DNA of 38,287 nucleotides from an uncultured Clostridia bacterium. GTDB lineage: Bacteria > Bacillota > Clostridia > Oscillospirales > Acutalibacteraceae. The notes under the pieces are model-generated. The model was not told where the DNA came from. It worked only from the letters and a program-made list of their open reading frames with translations, and made no database searches. Below, one piece after another: positions 16,975 to 25,740 of the stretch. Made by a program: the position numbers and the translations under genes. Where the stretch lies: contig CAMFQG010000003.1 in the NCBI GenBank assembly GCA_945980035.1, positions 1 to 38,287 on the forward strand. Direction: 5' to 3'. Numbering within the stretch: position 1 is the stretch's first letter; each line of letters opens with the position of its first letter.

Positions 16975-18507
16975 TTGATAAAAATTGACAGTAACAAAAA
17001 TTTAATTGTAACTGATGATGACCTTTTTATCGGATATACAGGGGATAACCTGAATGTGACAAAGGAAATTTTAATTGAAAAGGAAACCGATATAAGCTTG
17101 ATTTACAGAATGTATCTGAAGTTTGATGACGGCACCTGCAACTTCTTTTTGTTAGACAAAACAGAAAGTGACAACGGTACAAAATTAATTTGGAAAATAA
17201 CATCCGACCAGATTTATAAGGACGGAATTGTAAAGGTACAGATAAAAGCCTCTAATTCAAGCGGTGAGGTGTTCCATACAAACTCAATAAATATGCTTGT
17301 TCAGTCCTCTATTGAATTCTGCGACAGCTTTGCTGAAAAAAAGGTGTCGGAATATCTGCAACACGAGGAGCGATTAAACCAGATTGTACGAAAGGGGCAG
17401 GAAATATACGATAATTTATCACCCTTTGAGTTTGACTCCGAGCCAACAGAGAACAGCAACAAGTTGATTTCCAGCGGTGCGGTTTACAACTCACTTGCAA
17501 AAAAGGCTAACTTCAAAAACACCTACTATGATGTGGGAGGAACAGGTGGACTTACCTTTGCCTGTGACCCTGACACAATTTATAATGTATATTTTAGAGC
17601 TCCCTGCAACAATGTTCCTCAGGGTACAAGGGGCATTCTCTTTGCTACTGATGAAAATACGCAGATATTTATTGCAGACAACGGTAATATCTATCACAGA
17701 TATTATAACCTGACAGATGATATGTGGAGCGAATTTACTTCCGTTATCAGCCAAAAGGTAAATTCAGTAAACGGTGTATTTCCTGATAATTTAGGAAATG
17801 TGGATTTATTAGTTGAATGTGGCTATGGAACAGATTTAGCTGATTGCACCGACAAAAGTAAAATTTACTATTTTAACACAGGAATAGTTGGGTTAAGAGG
17901 CAGTACAGCCGATTTTGGCGGAGTAGGTATGTATGTAGGCTTTGTCAAGAAAGTAAATAACGGTTGGCTGTTTATTTCTACCGGAGAGGGTAACAAGAAA
18001 TCAAACTATAGAATTTTTGAAAACGGCGAAACAAAGTTTATCGGTTCATCATATGACTATAACAATTTAAGCAACAAGCCTGCGATTAACAACGTGGAAT
18101 TAACAGGCAATAAAACTTTATCGGATTTAGGTTTATACACCAAAGAGCAAGTTGATGAAATTATTGCTAACCAAAGTGTCAGCGGTTCAGGAACACTAAG
18201 CATCAACAGTTCTAACGGTCCCTCTAATATAATATCATCGGCAACCTACTATTATGTAAAGCGAGGGAAATTGGTAACATTATTCTGTAGCATAAAGTTT
18301 AATGCAGGTACCTGTAACTACGCAGACTTTAACGGTTTGCCTTTTAATTACAACAATAAAGTAGGTCAATTAAGAACATACGCAGCAACAAATAAGGGCG
18401 AAATGTTTAGAATAGCAGTCAGCTCAGGTATGTTATTTATTGCATCATCAACAGCAACACGTACACAGGATGAGGAACTGAATTTTTCAATTTCCTACTT
18501 AGTATAG
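16975..18507 (+). CDS. Phage tail-fibre/receptor-binding-like protein (solitary)
   Basis: aaaggaggtgag then TTG start. BppU-like N-terminus (MIKIDSNKNLIVTDDDLFIGYTGDN...), KKVSEYLQHEERLNQIV coiled segment, NSVNGVFPDNLGNVDL and YNNLSNKPAINNVELTGNKTLSDLGLYTKEQVDEII phrases typical of tail fibres. Confidence 0.75.
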   Translation: MIKIDSNKNLIVTDDDLFIGYTGDNLNVTKEILIEKETDISLIYRMYLKFDDGTCNFFLLDKTESDNGTKLIWKITSDQIYKDGIVKVQIKASNSSGEVFHTNSINMLVQSSIEFCDSFAEKKVSEYLQHEERLNQIVRKGQEIYDNLSPFEFDSEPTENSNKLISSGAVYNSLAKKANFKNTYYDVGGTGGLTFACDPDTIYNVYFRAPCNNVPQGTRGILFATDENTQIFIADNGNIYHRYYNLTDDMWSEFTSVISQKVNSVNGVFPDNLGNVDLLVECGYGTDLADCTDKSKIYYFNTGIVGLRGSTADFGGVGMYVGFVKKVNNGWLFISTGEGNKKSNYRIFENGETKFIGSSYDYNNLSNKPAINNVELTGNKTLSDLGLYTKEQVDEIIANQSVSGSGTLSINSSNGPSNIISSATYYYVKRGKLVTLFCSIKFNAGTCNYADFNGLPFNYNNKVGQLRTYAATNKGEMFRIAVSSGMLFIASSTATRTQDEELNFSISYLV

Positions 18508-18574
18508 AGCAACCGGTTTTGCACACATATTTTTCTATAGATATTCCTGTGTTTTCACAATATCAAATATAACA

Positions 18575-18610
18575 AAAAACGTCTGATGCTGTCACGCATC
18601 AGACGTTTTT
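18575..18610. terminator. Intrinsic terminator between convergent tail-fibre-like gene and wzx
   Basis: aaaaacgtctgatgc / gcatcagacgttttt: perfect 15-bp stem, tgtcac loop, T-run. Confidence 0.9.
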
Positions 18611-18665
18611 GTTTTACAATATAAATATTTATAAGAAAAACGCTGCAATATGTATTATACTACTT

Positions 18666-20123
18666 CTAACTCGCATTGTCCTTTTTACGCTTTTTCTTTA
18701 AACTATTAATTATTTTTCCAATATCTTTATCTTTTGATATAAGAAAAATAAGAAGCGTAAGGGTTATATATATAAAGGCTCCGGAAAATACCTGTACTAC
18801 AAGAGTAATTATACTTTCGCCCATATACTTGCCGATTATAATTGTGGCAGCTGCCATGATAATACCAGCTATTGAAAACCCTATACTTGGCATTAAATAT
18901 TTCTTTAAATCCATTTTCTTTCTTACTGATACAGCCTGAACAAAGAAAACTGTAAATTCTGCCAAAATTGTACCGATTAACGCACCTTTTGCTCCAAATT
19001 TTGATATCAAGATTAAGTTTAAAGTCAGGTTAATAATCGCACCCAGAATAGTTGAAACAACATACGGTTTATCAAGTTGATTGGGGATAAGATATTGAGT
19101 TCTTATAATGTTTGCCCATGTCATAAAAATTAGTGTTACACTAAGTCCTGCAATCAAAGGAGCGGAACCGATAAATTCCTCACCAAAGTATGTTGGAGAT
19201 AAAATTTCGCTGACTCCTATAAGTCCGAATGCCATACCTATTGCAATTAATGAAAAATATTTAAAGGACTGTTGCATATAGTTAGAAATTTTTCCCTCCG
19301 CTTTGTTTGCCACCAAAGCAGAAATTCTTGGCATCATTACTGTACCGAATGCATTTATTATTCCCACAGGAATATTTATTATTTTTTCTGCATTTTCATA
19401 TAGTCCTAACTGCGTAACTGTTGACAATGAGCCAAGCATTATTTTGTCCATTACTTTATATATGCTATAAGCAATAACAGGAATAAATAATATCAGCATT
19501 GGTTTTATGTGTTTTTTCATCTCACTAAAGGTTGGTCTTACAAAATGAATATATTTCCTCACATTTAACCATAAATATATCTGACTGCAAACCGTACCCA
19601 AAGCCATAATCAACATATATAGCCATAAGTCATAAGCCTTTTTGACAAACAAAAATATACATACAACCGTGCATAGTTTTATTATCGTGTTCCTTGTTAC
19701 TGTTATTTTAAATTTTTCAAGTCCAAAGAATAACCAGTTAATATCCAATACATAGGATATAACAAACAGGATTGAAATAATAGCGACCGTTTTATCAAAA
19801 GAAGAAAAGAATATCACATAGAGCAAAAAGAACAATAACGCTAAAGCCGTCGTTGAAAACTGTATGGAATAAATATTCCAAAATGTTGAACTTAACTTAT
19901 CCTTGTCATTTCTGACTAATGCAACGCTTCTGTTTCCATGATTTGATACACCCAACATTCCGCATAATCCGAAATAATATGCAATCGAATGTACATAAGA
20001 ATATGTACCTATTCCCTCTGCTCCAAGCACACGGGATATGTAGGGGGCTGTAATTAACGGAAGAATGATAACAAGGATTTGATACAATAAGTTATATATT
20101 ATATTTTTTTTCAGACTTGTCAT
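18666..20123 (-). CDS. wzx: Wzx-type polysaccharide flippase (oligosaccharide flippase family)
   Basis: NIIYNLLYQILVIILPLITAPYISRVLGAEGIGTYSYVHSIAYYFGL N-terminus; about 12-14 hydrophobic segments. Confidence 0.93.
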   Translation of the reverse strand: MTSLKKNIIYNLLYQILVIILPLITAPYISRVLGAEGIGTYSYVHSIAYYFGLCGMLGVSNHGNRSVALVRNDKDKLSSTFWNIYSIQFSTTALALLFFLLYVIFFSSFDKTVAIISILFVISYVLDINWLFFGLEKFKITVTRNTIIKLCTVVCIFLFVKKAYDLWLYMLIMALGTVCSQIYLWLNVRKYIHFVRPTFSEMKKHIKPMLILFIPVIAYSIYKVMDKIMLGSLSTVTQLGLYENAEKIINIPVGIINAFGTVMMPRISALVANKAEGKISNYMQQSFKYFSLIAIGMAFGLIGVSEILSPTYFGEEFIGSAPLIAGLSVTLIFMTWANIIRTQYLIPNQLDKPYVVSTILGAIINLTLNLILISKFGAKGALIGTILAEFTVFFVQAVSVRKKMDLKKYLMPSIGFSIAGIIMAAATIIIGKYMGESIITLVVQVFSGAFIYITLTLLIFLISKDKDIGKIINSLKKKRKKDNAS

Positions 20124-20206
20124 AAGAATTTCTGGTGAGGTAATTCCTCGCCTCTCCTTTCATATCAAGTTCTTTAATTTATACATATTACAGGTGAAAA
20201 TCTATG

Positions 20207-20404
20207 TTAATTTTTTGCCTTTATAGGACAAACCTTGATACACTGCCGACAACGAATACACTTACTTTCGTCAATCTTTGGATACTGAAATCCCTCTTCG
20301 TCATCAACCATACTTATCGCCTTTTTGGGGCAAATAGTATAACAAGCCGTACATCCGCAACATTCTTCTTTTTTACTATACAAAACAGGAATATTTTTTT
20401 CCAT
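20207..20404 (-). CDS. Small 2x[4Fe-4S] ferredoxin-type protein
   Basis: CCGCTACYTICPKKAI and CIRCRQCIKVCPIKA: two CxxCxxCxxxCP motifs in 65 aa. Confidence 0.88.
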   Translation of the reverse strand: MEKNIPVLYSKKEECCGCTACYTICPKKAISMVDDEEGFQYPKIDESKCIRCRQCIKVCPIKAKN

Positions 20405-20438
20405 TATTCATACCTCTGATTTTTTAAATATCATAAAA

Positions 20439-21422
20439 TTACGCAAATCGTCTTGCAAGTTTTTCCAAATGCAGTATTTTGAGCATCTGTTTAGCCCTGT
20501 ACTTGATGCTTTTTTTGATGGGAATTTTTTTGTATTTCCCCCAAAATTCTTGGGTGCTTAAACTGTTAAAATCCTCAAAGAACTCCCTGCGACCTGCTGC
20601 CTTGTTAGTTGCATACACAATGGAGGGGTTAAAAGCAACCCATTTTTCGTAATCGGTTTCAAGGGTCAAAAATGAGTTGGAAACAGAATTTATCAGGTTT
20701 TGCCCCTTGTCGGTTCTCACGATAAACAATGACGTTCCTTTATCATCTGCCCATTGGGGCTTGTCCTTTTCAACTTTCCAAGCGTCGCCCATAGTTATAT
20801 CGGACAGGTAATTTTTACCCTTAAACGGGCATTGATAACAGGAAGGTCGTATGTTTTTATCACTTAAAAAACCTCTCATATAGGGGTCTAATTCGTGACT
20901 GACAGATTTTGTTTTGCCGTTTTTGTATGCTATATGAAAGGAAAAATCGTGCCAGCCGTGATTTTTATGCCTGAAAGAAACACCTGCTATTTCTCCGTTA
21001 TTGCCTAGATACTCCAAATATGATTTCCAAATTTTTGGAGAAGGCACACCGTGACAGATGAAATCCACGGTTATAAGTTGTTCAGTTGAAATATTAATTT
21101 TCTCAAGCAGAGTTTTTAATCCGTAAACCTGACAGGGTGTACCGGAAAACAAAACCGTATGTTTTTCCTTTAAATCATTGGCGACCATAGAGTAAACATT
21201 GTTCATGTTACTTTGAACGTATTTTGAACAAAGGAGTTTTTTTAACTGTTTTTTATCCGTTACCCTGATGTGATTGACTTCAAAATTCTCGTTAAATCCA
21301 GCGCCGTATATTACACCGGACTGATTTAATACGCTGATTGCCAGCTCGTAAAAAAGTCCTCCTGATGAACTTTTCTTTCTGATATTATCATCGGAGTTGT
21401 ATCCTAAATATGTTTTTTTCAT
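20439..21422 (-). CDS. Coenzyme F420 hydrogenase/dehydrogenase beta subunit-like (FrhB-type) protein lacking the N-terminal ferredoxin domain
   Basis: YLGYNSDDNIRKKSSSGGLFYELA, VLFSGTPCQVYGLKTLL, DFICHGVPSPKIWKSYLEYL, CYQCPFKGKNYLSDITMGDAW. ATG at 21422 overlaps the acyltransferase stop. Confidence 0.87.
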   Translation of the reverse strand: MKKTYLGYNSDDNIRKKSSSGGLFYELAISVLNQSGVIYGAGFNENFEVNHIRVTDKKQLKKLLCSKYVQSNMNNVYSMVANDLKEKHTVLFSGTPCQVYGLKTLLEKINISTEQLITVDFICHGVPSPKIWKSYLEYLGNNGEIAGVSFRHKNHGWHDFSFHIAYKNGKTKSVSHELDPYMRGFLSDKNIRPSCYQCPFKGKNYLSDITMGDAWKVEKDKPQWADDKGTSLFIVRTDKGQNLINSVSNSFLTLETDYEKWVAFNPSIVYATNKAAGRREFFEDFNSLSTQEFWGKYKKIPIKKSIKYRAKQMLKILHLEKLARRFA

Positions 21423-22483
21423 TATTGATTCCTTTTTGTAATTAATCTGCCGCCACAAATAAACGAATAAAATTTAGGAGCGAATTTTTTTAACAATAGA
21501 CTTATTGCAAAACAAGCCGTAAATGATACTACTCCTGTTGCAAAGAAAACTAATGTTATTCCGAAATTACTCTTTCCCAATAATGCGATAAATATTTTTT
21601 TGAAGATAATTACAAAATAAATATGGGCACAAAATGAGAAAAATGAAAAATTGAGTTTTTCGTTTAAATGCCGTTTGTTTATATTCGAAAACAAATCCAT
21701 TGTAATCCACAAAAGAAGGGGTGATATCATCCTGTATAAGTAGTAGATTGTGCTTTGTTCTTCTATATCGAACAATATTATTAACGCCACAAAAACCAAC
21801 AGTAATATCAAACTGATAACCGAAAGTATTTTTGACGGCTCTTTGTATTCTTTGCTTTTGTAATATCCAAATCGGGCTGCGATAATACAAACAGGAAGCC
21901 AGAATATTGCATATGAATAGTTGATATTGAAAAAAGCAAGAAACAAAGTTATTGCCAAAAGTAATAAACCAAAGAGTATCTTGTTGAGTTTTTTAACCAT
22001 CAAATAAATAACAGGGGATATAAGTATCAGCACAAACAATGACCGCAAAAACCAGATAGGGGAATTATACTTTGCGAATAATAAGGATCGCATAATTTCC
22101 AATGGGCTAAAGGAAACTGTTTCTGCCTGCACAAGGTTACTCAACATAGGAATGTTGGTAAGGGTTGCATAGAAAATCCAGCCGAATATTCCCCAAACTA
22201 AAAAGGGCAACAAAACTGATTTTGTTTTTTTCTTTATTAAAGAACCGTAATTTTTGATTTCATATCCTGAAAACAGCAAAAACATTGACATCATAAAGAA
22301 CAGGGGTACTGCTGTATCAGCGATAATTAGTATCGACTTTTGGATAACATAATTAATTGAGTAAAATGAAGTTTTTGTGTTTAGAGAACCTAAACAGGAG
22401 GAGTGAATCAGCACTATAAAAAATGCCAATATAAAATTCATATTACTTATTTTATTTGATACTGTTTTCTGTATTTGTTTCAT
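21422..22483 (-). CDS. Acyltransferase family 3 membrane protein
   Basis: NFILAFFIVLIHSSCLG, DTAVPLFFMMSMFLLFSGYE, SPIWFLRSLFVLILISPVIY; about 10 TM segments. Confidence 0.85.
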   Translation of the reverse strand: MKQIQKTVSNKISNMNFILAFFIVLIHSSCLGSLNTKTSFYSINYVIQKSILIIADTAVPLFFMMSMFLLFSGYEIKNYGSLIKKKTKSVLLPFLVWGIFGWIFYATLTNIPMLSNLVQAETVSFSPLEIMRSLLFAKYNSPIWFLRSLFVLILISPVIYLMVKKLNKILFGLLLLAITLFLAFFNINYSYAIFWLPVCIIAARFGYYKSKEYKEPSKILSVISLILLLVFVALIILFDIEEQSTIYYLYRMISPLLLWITMDLFSNINKRHLNEKLNFSFFSFCAHIYFVIIFKKIFIALLGKSNFGITLVFFATGVVSFTACFAISLLLKKFAPKFYSFICGGRLITKRNQ

Positions 22484-22551
22484 TTACTACCCACCAACAA
22501 CTAAACCTAATTTATTATGCAACAACTGTTGCACTTTTACGGAAACAAACT

Positions 22552-23706
22552 TTAGATATCCGAAGTTAATGCACCCTCAAGGAATTCTATTGAATCTTTC
22601 CTCAATTTTTGAAGATTTTCCTCAACGGTTTTGTAATCAATTTTTTTATCAATGTATTGTTGTAATTTTTCCACTGAATACAGGCGGTCATCAAGATTTA
22701 AGGCTTTTAACAAGTCGTAAATTCTGGAGTTTTTCGAAGCGGTATGGCTTTTTTTATCTCTTTCGTAAACAACAAAGTCTTTGTTGAAAATAATTGAAAA
22801 AACCGTACCGTGAAAAGAATCTGTGAACACAGCCTCTGCATTGTTAATCAACGACAAAAATTCAACAGGGCCCACATTTTCCTGTTTGATTCCTTTGCCT
22901 TTACCGTCGCCGTGCACATAGCATTGATTTGCATAGGGAATATAGTATAAATCCAAGTTGTTATTTTTGCAGTAATCGTCAATTTCTTCCCTGTATTTTC
23001 TGTTTTCGGAAAAGAAATAACACAGCACATATTTTCTTTTTTTCTCAACAGGTCGACATAATTTCTGCCATTCCGTCTTATCTAAAATCAATGTAGGGTC
23101 AAGAACCGTTTTTACATTTTCTACTCCCTTTTGGGCAAGTAGTTTCCGGGCTGTGTTTTCTCTGACGGAAACAGAATCATACCTTTTAATCAAAGGAATC
23201 ATAACTTCCGATTCGTGGGGGGAAAGTACAGAGCGACCTATACTTGCGGCATAGGCGATTTTTTTATGGTTGTCGTCTATCATTGACAGCAAAAATCCCT
23301 CTCTTGCCGCATTTGGATTCCATATCTGGTCTGAACCGCTTATGTATGCAAAATATTTATCCTGGCTTTTTACCAAGGTGTTATCATCAAAAGGTCCGTT
23401 TGTGGAAATATACTCTTTTCTGAATTTATCAAACAAAACTGCTCTGTTGACAAAAATATTATTTACCTTACCGTTAAAAATTTTTGCCTGAGTTTTTTCT
23501 GTGACTTTTTTCAGAATATCCTTAACACCATATTGTTTCAGTTGCTCTTTTGCGGAGGGATAAACAGGATTTTTACCGTTTACGTAATACAAAACATCTG
23601 CGTTATAGCCAAGCTCCTTAACCTTTTTATGCAGGGCAAATGCCTGTAAAACTCCGCCGTAATTATTGTTGTTATTGAATATTGTTAATATTGCAACATT
23701 TTTCAT
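22552..23706 (-). CDS. Polysaccharide pyruvyl transferase family protein (copy 2)
   Basis: MKNVAILTIFNNNNNYGGVLQAFALHKKVKELG, ISGSDQIWNPN, AVFTDSFHGTVFSIIFNKDF. Confidence 0.9.
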   Translation of the reverse strand: MKNVAILTIFNNNNNYGGVLQAFALHKKVKELGYNADVLYYVNGKNPVYPSAKEQLKQYGVKDILKKVTEKTQAKIFNGKVNNIFVNRAVLFDKFRKEYISTNGPFDDNTLVKSQDKYFAYISGSDQIWNPNAAREGFLLSMIDDNHKKIAYAASIGRSVLSPHESEVMIPLIKRYDSVSVRENTARKLLAQKGVENVKTVLDPTLILDKTEWQKLCRPVEKKRKYVLCYFFSENRKYREEIDDYCKNNNLDLYYIPYANQCYVHGDGKGKGIKQENVGPVEFLSLINNAEAVFTDSFHGTVFSIIFNKDFVVYERDKKSHTASKNSRIYDLLKALNLDDRLYSVEKLQQYIDKKIDYKTVEENLQKLRKDSIEFLEGALTSDI

Positions 23707-23707
23707 T

Positions 23708-24850
23708 TCAGTTCGCCTTATGTGTCATAAATGTATTTATATAGTCCATTGCTTTACTGCGCATCTGCGCAATTTTCTCGTTAACCGAAGCATAGTCGGC
23801 AGGAATATTGAAATCATCCTTATTCAGCTTTGCTCCCAAAACGTAGTGATTTTCAAGTCCTAACTGCTTTAGCAGTGCAGCGGATCTGTCGTCGTCAGGG
23901 TCAATTTCAATATTATGCTTAAAATTGCAGAAGTTCTTATTAAATAAAGCAGAAAACAGAGTTCCGTGGAAAGAATCGGTTACAACAGCGGTTGCCTCGT
24001 TTATCATCTTTAAGAAACCGTAAGGGCCTGATTGCTCATAAAGCTCAAATCCGTATTGCTGTAGATTATTTATCGCATATCCTTTTCTGTCGATTACTAA
24101 TACCTTTAAGCCGAGCTCCTTTGCAACATCTCTCAGCCTTTCGTTTAATTCTCTGTTGCTGTGAGAGAACGCATAGTAGAAGATAAATTTATCCTTGATG
24201 CCTGTTGGCTGAATGTTAAGCGTTTCAAGCCACTGTTCCGGGGTAAAAAGCATTGTGGGGTCTGCAATAATCGGTATATCCTTGCCTGTTAAATCCCCTA
24301 ACCATTTTTTGCCGTTTGGCTCTCTTACTGACAGGTAGTCGAATTTTAACAGCAAGTCCCTGTAAATTTCAGGGTTCTGTGCAAATTTATTCAGGTTAAC
24401 TGCACCCAAGCTTGGTGAATAAGCAACCTTTAGTCCCTTGTCTGCAAAGTTTAAAAAGTAAGCAAGGTCTGTATCACGGCATCTTACGTTCCACACCTGA
24501 TCACCGCCGGCAATTAAAATATCGTATTTGCCGTTTAGCTCAAAAAGCTGACGGTTTCTCTTGTAGTATTTCTTTGTAAGATTAAAGTTTTTCGCAGAAA
24601 ACTCCGCGTAATCTTTCTTCATTTTTTTGATTGTACCCCAATGGGGGAGAGTTCTGATATTGGATTTTAATATTCTGGGACGCAGTCTTGTATCCCAAAG
24701 TGAATACATCTGCCTTTGTCCTCTGCTTGAAAAATTTATTATTTCTGCTTTGCAGTCATAATTTTTTTCAAGAACTGTTTGCAGTGCATATGCCTGTAGC
24801 ATTGAACCGCAGTTATCCGGATTATGAAATGTTACAATTCCTATTTTCAT
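23708..24850 (-). CDS. Polysaccharide pyruvyl transferase family protein (copy 1)
   Basis: MKIGIVTFHNPDNCGSMLQAYALQTVLEKNY, IAGGDQVWNVRCRD, AVVTDSFHGTLFSALFNKNF. Confidence 0.9.
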   Translation of the reverse strand: MKIGIVTFHNPDNCGSMLQAYALQTVLEKNYDCKAEIINFSSRGQRQMYSLWDTRLRPRILKSNIRTLPHWGTIKKMKKDYAEFSAKNFNLTKKYYKRNRQLFELNGKYDILIAGGDQVWNVRCRDTDLAYFLNFADKGLKVAYSPSLGAVNLNKFAQNPEIYRDLLLKFDYLSVREPNGKKWLGDLTGKDIPIIADPTMLFTPEQWLETLNIQPTGIKDKFIFYYAFSHSNRELNERLRDVAKELGLKVLVIDRKGYAINNLQQYGFELYEQSGPYGFLKMINEATAVVTDSFHGTLFSALFNKNFCNFKHNIEIDPDDDRSAALLKQLGLENHYVLGAKLNKDDFNIPADYASVNEKIAQMRSKAMDYINTFMTHKAN

Positions 24851-24853
24851 ATA

Positions 24854-25738
24854 TTATCCTTTCTTTACCATTTTATCTATCTCATTTATAATATCTGTGT
24901 CAACTTCGTTATCAAACTTTCTTGCAAATAAGCAATTTGAGTTATTTATCATATCTATGTCCTCTATGCGGAATACATATGGATTTCCTCTGTTCCAATC
25001 AATAAGCCTACGGCTTGCAGGCTCATTATCCTGTGGTTTATACAGGTTGCTTTTAAAATCAGAGTTATATACAATAGTCTGTAAAAAAACTTCATCTGCA
25101 CAAAAGGTATATTTAAAATGTTTCTTTATTACATCTTCATAACTTACAATATATTTTGCTAAATCACCTGTAATACTAAACCACTCTGTGCCTTTTTTTA
25201 CTTCTATTTGCTCGGGTATTCTGTTAACCTTAAAGGTTCTTTGAATCCTTACATTCAAGCCCTCAAGCAACCTTAATACAGAATTTTTTGTATGTCTTCC
25301 GTTATAATGCTGGAACAACCAATAATATCTGCATCTGGCTCTTGTGTGCCTATCGTTTTCTTCAACCTCAATATCCAAAAATTCCTTACCCTTATTGTTA
25401 TCAAAGAAGTTGTGGATTTCATCCTGAGATTTAACAGGCAAGTCAAGTCCGGATATTAAATGCAGATAACCGTAATTTCCGTTAGAAACAGCAGCCTTTA
25501 AAAGCTCCATTTCACATTCAACCAGCGTATAATCACCCCATACGGTATTTATCCTTTTTATAAAGGTCAAAGAAGATTTTTCCACCGATTTTTTTATTTC
25601 ATCATAAGGAATATTCTGTGCTTTTAAATCTATATGTAGATATATATCATTTCGCTCATCGTCTAACAATGTCAGCAAATGACACAACATATCGAATTTA
25701 TTGTGAGCCATTATGAGATAGGCGTGTTTTTTCTGCAT
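24854..25738 (-). CDS. GT14-type glycosyltransferase (core-2/I-branching beta-1,6-GlcNAc transferase-like)
   Basis: KHAYLIMAHNKFDMLCHLLTLLDDERNDIYLHIDLK, LISGLDLPVKSQDEIHNFFDNNKGKEFLDIE, GTEWFSITGDLAKYIV, FCADEVFLQTIV. Confidence 0.88.
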   Translation of the reverse strand: MQKKHAYLIMAHNKFDMLCHLLTLLDDERNDIYLHIDLKAQNIPYDEIKKSVEKSSLTFIKRINTVWGDYTLVECEMELLKAAVSNGNYGYLHLISGLDLPVKSQDEIHNFFDNNKGKEFLDIEVEENDRHTRARCRYYWLFQHYNGRHTKNSVLRLLEGLNVRIQRTFKVNRIPEQIEVKKGTEWFSITGDLAKYIVSYEDVIKKHFKYTFCADEVFLQTIVYNSDFKSNLYKPQDNEPASRRLIDWNRGNPYVFRIEDIDMINNSNCLFARKFDNEVDTDIINEIDKMVKKG

Positions 25739-25740
25739 TT

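Noticed and set aside
16975-18507. Prophage call around the tail-fibre-like gene
   Set aside because: No integrase, capsid, terminase, portal or lysis genes seen on either side; only a single gene is supported.
22518-22533. tgcaaca-ac-tgttgca palindrome between acyltransferase and pyruvyltransferase genes
   Set aside because: Only a 7-bp stem and no T-tract; insufficient to call a terminator or operator.
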